NCBI GenBank assembly: GCA_003427395.1
Contig: BFEA01000005.1
Location: forward strand, 905,410 to 928,243
From: Chara braunii
Lineage: Eukaryota > Streptophyta > Charophyceae > Charales > Characeae
Direction: 5' to 3'
Length of the DNA: 22,834 nt
Shown piece by piece: positions 17,597-22,834 of the stretch (positions are counted from its first letter, which is position 1; every line of letters begins with the position of its first letter). A model generated the notes under the pieces. It did not search any database. It was given only the letters and a program-made list of their open reading frames with translations, and was not told the origin of the DNA. The translations under genes were made by a program, and so were the position numbers.

Positions 17597-18408
17597 ACAA
17601 GGAAGTCAAAAGGATTGAGTCCCAGTCAGGATTCCAGTCAAAGGGGAAGTCCAGATTCAGGTTGGAAGTCCAAAATTGAGGCCTGAAGGCCACAGCAGCA
17701 GTGGACCCTAAGGAAAAGGAACTGTGGCACACAGCACAGAGGCTGGGACTGGGAAAAGAACCAACAAAGACTGAATTCAGACCTCGCCAGGGGAGGCCAG
17801 CACTATAAGAAACGAGACAGCCTCCCCACAAGGCAGATTCCCATTGGCATTGATGCGTGGAGGTGCCGTGGCACTTGTGCGCTATAGTGCCTGCGCCAGA
17901 AGGGAGATGAGCTGGGCGCTGGCTGCAGGGAAGCCATAGCTGCGCCAGCCTGAGTTAGTAGTAGTAATAGGGGTTAGTAGTAGGATATCAGGGAGAGGCA
18001 TTCTGAGTAGATCCTTGTAGACAGGGAGTGTGCATGTAAGAAGAGACAAGGAGAACCGGGGCAGAGATCTCGAAAGAAGAGAACAAGGGAGAGTGAAGAC
18101 AGGTGGAGCCATTGGTTATGGTGGAAACTTACCTGTTGGCGCCATTCTTGAGATCTGGAACAAGCGCTGGCTAAGCCAGGCTCTATATGTATGTTGGAGC
18201 GAAGGAGAGATTTGTATACTTTGGGCGCTGGACTCTTGAACTTGAGATACTCTTGTGTGACATGATTTTTGATAATATAAACTGTGCTACTTGGTTCTTC
18301 TCTCATCTCAACTTTGAGCTTGGTGTGAAGCTATCCTGTCTGTGTTTGGTGACATGTGTGCATACGAATGAGACACTCCAGCAAGTGTGAGCAGTCAGGG
18401 TCCTTGCA
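17597..18408 (+). repeat. Element B 5' LTR, right part (left edge not determined)
   Basis: The LTR is inferred from the primer-binding site that follows it, the TATA-like tataaga at 17804-17810, and an end in ccttgca (CA). It contains gccatagc near 17932 and ggcgccatt near 18137, motifs also seen in the element A LTR and leader. No 3' partner is in the window, so length and age are unknown. Confidence 0.6.
17804..17810 (+). promoter_or_regulatory. Putative TATA box of the element B LTR
   Basis: tataaga in a GC-rich setting, about 600 bases upstream of the PBS, comparable to the 460-base distance in element A. It is a single copy, so conservation cannot be checked. Confidence 0.4.
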
Positions 18409-18412
18409 ATTT

Positions 18413-18424
18413 TGGTATCGGAGC
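18413..18424 (+). other. Primer-binding site of element B
   Basis: TGGTATCGGAGC (then AG, matching 14 bases with element A) is complementary to an initiator tRNA-Met 3' end of the plant type with one G variant. It follows the CA of the LTR by four bases. Confidence 0.8.
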
Positions 18425-19502
18425 AGACTCGTTGCGCTCGCTGACTCGTTGGCTTGAGTGAGGCCGGCGAGGGAAACAAGCTGGCTAGAAGATGCTGGCT
18501 ATGGTGGAGGTGTAAGAAGAAGAAGTGGACTGGGGTTAGGAAGGAGGAGTAGGCCAAAGAGGAAGGGGCTAGGGAGAAATACTTACCTTGCGTGGAGCAT
18601 TGGAGTGCGAAGCGACGAGGAGTCTTCATCGACGATCGCTGCAAAAGAGAGAAGCATCCTCTATCCCCTTACCTGGCTGCATGTGTGTGAATCTCTACTC
18701 CTCATCCTCTCTGGGGTCGCTACTGCTGCTGTCAAATCGAGTCACATGGTCTGTAGACTGGTTGTTGGGAACAAAGGGTCTGGTCACGTCGGAGTCAAGA
18801 GTGGTCAAAATCTTGTATGGTCCTCTCTTCTGTCCCTCTGGTCAGACATTTGCGTTGTAGTCAAGATAGGAGTACGCTGGGGAGGTGGTGGCAGTCTGCC
18901 ACGTTAGTATGCAAGTAAGATATAAGGCATAATTAAACTAGGGAGAAATAAATTGAGATCGAAGTGTTGTCCATGTATCTGATCGAGTGACCACTCTAGT
19001 TTGCACCTGCGCAGGAGGACAAACAGGCAGGGTTAGTGAAAGAAGAAAAACAAAGGAAGAAAAGAAAGACAAAAGGAAGTGAAGAGTTCACAACCAGACA
19101 ACAGTTAGGATAAACCAGGTGGACCTTTGGCTAAGACCAAGCGTATTACTTATTCTGATCAGTTTGATATCTGACGTTGGAAACAAGCAGCAAGCAAGGC
19201 AAGAAAAAAAAAAATATTGTATATTTAAGTTTGAAAATATGAAATTCGTTATTATTACAGCAGCGACATCCAGAGTCTAAAAAAAAAAAAAAAAAGAGCA
19301 AAATTGTTTCCTCCTATCCACTTAGATTAGCTTAAGGATTAGTAGGGAGTCTTACCTGGTGGGACCAGCGGAGGTACCCCTGTGCTAAAGTCCCATCATG
19401 GACGACTACCCGATGCAGGGCTTGATTGCCCTTTCTGTTATGTTGGGCCCCTTGTTTCGTGTCTTCTTTCCATAGGGTTTTGGAAGAGTATGAGCATCTA
19501 GA
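18425..19502 (+). other. Element B leader, non-coding
   Basis: About 1.1 kb between PBS and gag without a supported frame, similar in length to the element A leader but without its AG or GTTGACC arrays. It contains a copy of the motif in the other orientation (ggctatgg near 18496) and two A runs, 19204-19214 and 19279-19295, which could mark old small insertions. Confidence 0.5.
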
Positions 19503-19503
19503 A

Positions 19504-21265
19504 TGATGATGCGTTCAGGAACAAAAAAAACAGGGCCCACGCTTGTTGAACAGGCTGAGATCGATCGCCGGCAGGCAGAAAAAAAGAAAGAGAAAGAAAA
19601 CAGAAAAAAGACAGAAAGAAGAGGAGATAAAGAAGAAAGCCCAAATGGAAGAAGAAATATTGAAAAAGAAAACGAAGGAAAAGATGGAAAAACAGTTGAA
19701 AGAGGAGTTACAGACTATCGAAGAAGAAGAAGAAGAGGGAGAGGGTGATGAAGGAGCTGAAAGTCTTATCAGACGGCGGCCTGAAAGAGGAGAGAGTAGT
19801 CAGATGGGTGAAAAACTTAACGTTAAACCGCTAAACTGGTACGACCAGTATGCGTACTCCAGCCATCGAATAGAAGAAACGAAGGAATAACGAGACACGT
19901 TCATTGCAAAGTTGGCATCCATTATAGATCAGAAAGAAAAAGACCTTATGCTGGAGGAGAAACGTGCCGAACTTCATAACAAAATGTTAGCAGCAAAACG
20001 GCAAGAGTTAGACGAAAGAAAAAAATTGCAAGTAGAAGGTGCCAGATTGCAAAAAGAACTACAAAAGCAGAAAGATAAACAGATTGCAACCGATGCGAAG
20101 CTTGCCCTTTTGACTGAGACAATTCTGCATACAAAGCGAGAGGTCGCGGCTATAAACCGAACTTTGCAGAAAGTTGAGACCCATCAATATGAATTTGAGG
20201 GAATCTGGAATACCTTCTTGGAGAAGTCCGCCAAAGACGTCGATCAGCATATAAAATTATACATTGAAAAGTTAGACAACCACATCACCCAGACCTTTAC
20301 TCAAGCCGTGATTGAGAAGATAGTCAGAGGCACCGGCGGAGGAGGAGGAGATGGAGATGGAGACGGAGATGTTGAAGATGATAAAAAAGGAAAGGGTGTG
20401 CGGCGAGAAGAAGGAGCGGGGCAGATTAATAAGATCAAAGTAAAAATTACATGGACATACACAGGAAAGAAAGATGAAAGTGTATTGCATTGGATTGCGG
20501 CAGTTGAATCTTATGTCTACGGACAACGAATTCCATACTGGGACCGAGTGTTAATGGCAAGTTCATGTATGGGAGGAGATGCCATGAGTTTTGCAATCTC
20601 CCTATAAAAGGAAGTGGGTTGCAGTTCCATGGTAAAATATTCCCAACAAACCCGCATTGAAGACTTTCTCAAAGTCGTTAGAGAACGGTTTGAGGACAAT
20701 AACTTGGCTAGAAGAACTGAAATATTAATACTGAATCTCCCAGATAGCAAATGGAAAAGTATTTTAGCACTTAAAGCAGCTATGGATGAATTGATACAAT
20801 GTAATGAGCATGGACTGACCCCGGCTCAGATTCTGAATAGTTTTGCACGCGCACTACCCGACCCCCTCCGAACTCAACTGTATCCCCGCACCAAAGAAGG
20901 GGGGATGACGTATGAGAAATTCAGCAAGATAGCATTAGATCATGCTGGCTTTTTGACCAACGCCAATTATTGCCATTACTGGAAAGATCTGCAAGCGGGC
21001 AAAAGATGGCAAAACCGCACCATCTCATGGTCGATCCCTGGGAAAGACAACCTCCTTTTGACCTTTGAGGAGGTGTTGAAACACTTTCTTGGGACCAAGT
21101 GGACTATGGTCTTGAGGAAGGACCCAGCGGTTCGGTAGCTCAGGAGGGGTGTTACGCGGCCGTTGTAGCCCGGGGGGGAGGGCATCAAGGAAGAGGGCAT
21201 TGTCGAGCGCATCAGTCCGGCACCGCACAAGGCAGCGCGGGACCCTCCCGGCCGCGTCACGCAGG
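19504..21265 (+). pseudogene. Element B gag (interrupted)
   Basis: It starts MMRSGTKKTGPTLVEQ at 19503-19506, shifts frame in an A-rich run near 19600, then stays in one frame from 19543 to about 21070 broken only by two TAA codons (19888 and 20605). The first about 280 residues are Lys/Glu-rich coiled coil; a Gly/Asp-rich linker (20332-20400) follows, then a capsid-like part (VLHWIAAVESYV, IEDFLKVVRERFED, KWKSILALKAAMDEL) that aligns with element A gag. Another frameshift at about 21070 is shown by homology: DYGLEEGPSGSVAQEG in the new frame matches DRGLEKGDSGISQGR of A. No zinc knuckle, protease or RT follows. Confidence 0.85.
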
Positions 21266-22010
21266 AGTTGGTCTAAATCCTCGTCGCGAATATACACATG
21301 GAGTTTCCGCAAGCCGCTCCAGCCGAGTGAGCCAGCCATACCTCTTGCAAGCCCCTACGACAGGATAGGGCCTACACGAGGCACGACTTACCTCCACCTT
21401 ACGGGAGTTGTCACCTCCCTTCGGTGGGCGTATCCCCGCCGAGCACCCTGTCTACGGTACGAAAGCTAATCAGATGCAATCGCAGAGCTGGATCAGCCGA
21501 GGGCGTTTCTCGTTCACTGTAGCATAAGGGGTACGCGGGGTATTACGCCTCTATCGGACCCGCACGCGAACCGACATTTTGGGGGGCTGAAGTCCCAAGC
21601 GCGACTCATCGCCGCTCGACTAGGACGCATCCCACATGCCACGTGTACACCACTCTAAAGAACATAAAAAAAATTAAAAACACACACACATACACATACA
21701 TATACAAAACGACAGCGGACAAACAACGTGACAACACTCCTAGTCCCTTAGTAGTCATCCCATAACTTTCTGATGCGGAAATCAGATAGGCGTCGTGCGC
21801 GAGACTTAGTATAAAACCGCGCGGGCGCAGGGCTAACTCATGTCGATTCGCAATGCAAGCGTACACAAGCGGTCGCGATGATGGCGTACTATGTAGTACC
21901 CATACTTATGCGGTCCTCGTTACTCTCGAGGGTCGCATTCGACACTCAAGTGTCGGTTGACATGCGCCTTGAGGGAATAATCTCTCGACGTTGGACAACC
22001 TTCAAGTGCG
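21266..22010. other. CpG-rich unidentified tract
   Basis: Dense CG dinucleotides (e.g. ttacgcggccg, gggtacgcggggtattacgc, gacccgcacgcgaaccg) contrast with the neighbouring transposon sequence. No frame gives a recognisable protein and I see no RNA gene. A 16-base palindrome, cgacactcaagtgtcg, lies at 21940-21955. An AT-rich pocket with a short (AC) run lies at 21660-21705. Confidence 0.5.
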
Positions 22011-22834
22011 GTTGAGAACCACACCCTCTTCTGCACCCTGCGAATAGTGGGTGGTACACAGGTTCATATATGTGGTGGCAATCGTCTCTTATTGCCCTTA
22101 AGACCAGCTCCATGATCCAGGGTCTGGAAAGAAGGCAAGGGGTTTGACTTTGACGGCTGTCACGGACTACAACGTCCAACTATCAAAATTAACAAGCAAA
22201 ATCACCCAATAAATAAATAAATATCCCAACACTCATATATCAAATCAGAACTCGAGATAAAATAAAAGAAGGAGAAACATAAACTCATCAGGTATGCAGA
22301 TCGTGCGGCACATGGTTGTCATTCTCACTGCCTCCAAAGCATGGCCCATATACCAAGCTCCAAATTTACTAACCTGCATAAAACACAGGCACACACAATA
22401 GCCACATTGCCATACACCAATGTGGTCAACTTTACTGTTCCATGTAACTCACACCACGCCCCACACACTCAAGGCCCAGTCATAATTCAACTTTCCATAT
22501 ATGTCATAAATTATTTATAATGACCATTTAAAAGAAGTTCAGTTAAAACCCTTAAAGAAACATATCAAATCTTAGGGCTAAGGCAATCAAGTTGACGTAC
22601 AGGTGTAAGCAAAGTTGTGTCGTGAGTCGACAAGTCGGCAATCAACCAACCGACTTATTATCAGTGATAACAGAAGATGATCCTCGTAGGATCAAGCTGA
22701 ATCTAGTCAAAATCCTGGATCGAATGTCCAAAGAAGGCCTGTATCATAAGACAGGTCAATATCCCCAAGCTAAATCTATAAGTCTATGGAGAATAATCTC
22801 CATATCACAATCTTGCTCAAAATCATTCCATCTA
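22011..22834. other. AT-rich tail of the window, no gene seen
   Basis: No long frame, domain, LTR edge or RNA gene is visible. A taaataaataaata run is at about 22209-22223. A 3' LTR of element B could begin beyond the window. Confidence 0.4.

Noticed and set aside
21025-21339. 104-codon minus-strand frame that looks protein-like (Arg/Leu/Asp-rich)
   Set aside because: It is antisense to the element B gag end, where homology to element A fixes the plus strand as coding; GC-rich sequence often leaves the opposite frame open.
21940-21955. 16-base palindrome cgacactcaagtgtcg as an operator or attachment site
   Set aside because: Single copy, no nearby gene, and palindromes of this length occur by chance in such windows; noted only as part of the CpG-rich tract.

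Overview
The window reads as a repeat-rich, intron-bearing green-lineage nuclear genome, and most of it is decayed transposons. Support for a plant or green alga: two LTR elements have primer-binding sites of the plant initiator-Met type (TGGTATCxGAGC), there is an interstitial (TTTAGGG)3 tract, and the gypsy-type pol carries an integrase chromodomain. A charophyte alga such as Chara is my best guess for the host, made from memory and not proven. I see no intact host gene, no rRNA, no CRISPR array and no bacterial operon structure.

Layout. (1) 6-3829: a 5'-truncated LINE on the minus strand. It has a 17-nt poly(A) (read as T on +) at 13-29, a likely 'cttgcac(ttt)' target-site duplication at both ends, a broken reverse transcriptase and C-terminal Cys/His region, and an internal tandem duplication. 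(2) 3830-5347: an AT-rich 'ttcaaaat' tract, then a GC-rich stretch that may be an old LTR relic. (3) 5348-14818: element A, a complete but dead Ty3/gypsy-type retrotransposon on +. It has paired LTRs (944 and 968 bp, TG...CA), an 'agtt' or 'aagtt' target duplication, a PBS, a 1.4-kb leader with an (AG)62 tract and a GTTGACC minisatellite, then gag, protease, RT, RNase H and integrase with a chromodomain. Its RT is split by a 570-bp insertion that ends in A15 and contains (TTTAGGG)3. (4) 14819-17009: spacer with two (AC)n tracts, two copies of a tRNA-derived SINE, a hairpin, and short phase-0 segments on the minus strand that look like exons of a host gene. (5) About 17100-21270: element B, a diverged relative of A with an LTR end, PBS, long leader and a gag reading frame, but no pol in the window. 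(6) 21270-22834: a CpG-rich, unidentified 0.8-kb tract followed by AT-rich sequence with nothing I can name.

How the parts relate. A and B share a gag type with a long Lys/Glu-rich coiled-coil N-terminus, the same PBS variant (G where plants usually have A) and a recurring GCCATAGC motif. Most in-frame stops in A are TAG where relatives usually have Gln. This fits either CHG-context cytosine deamination of silenced elements or, less likely, a code in which TAG/TAA are read as Gln. The strongest candidates for something undescribed are the GTTGACC array in the A leader, the telomere-repeat-bearing poly(A) insertion inside RT, the SINE pair, and the gag-only state of B beside a CpG-rich tract.
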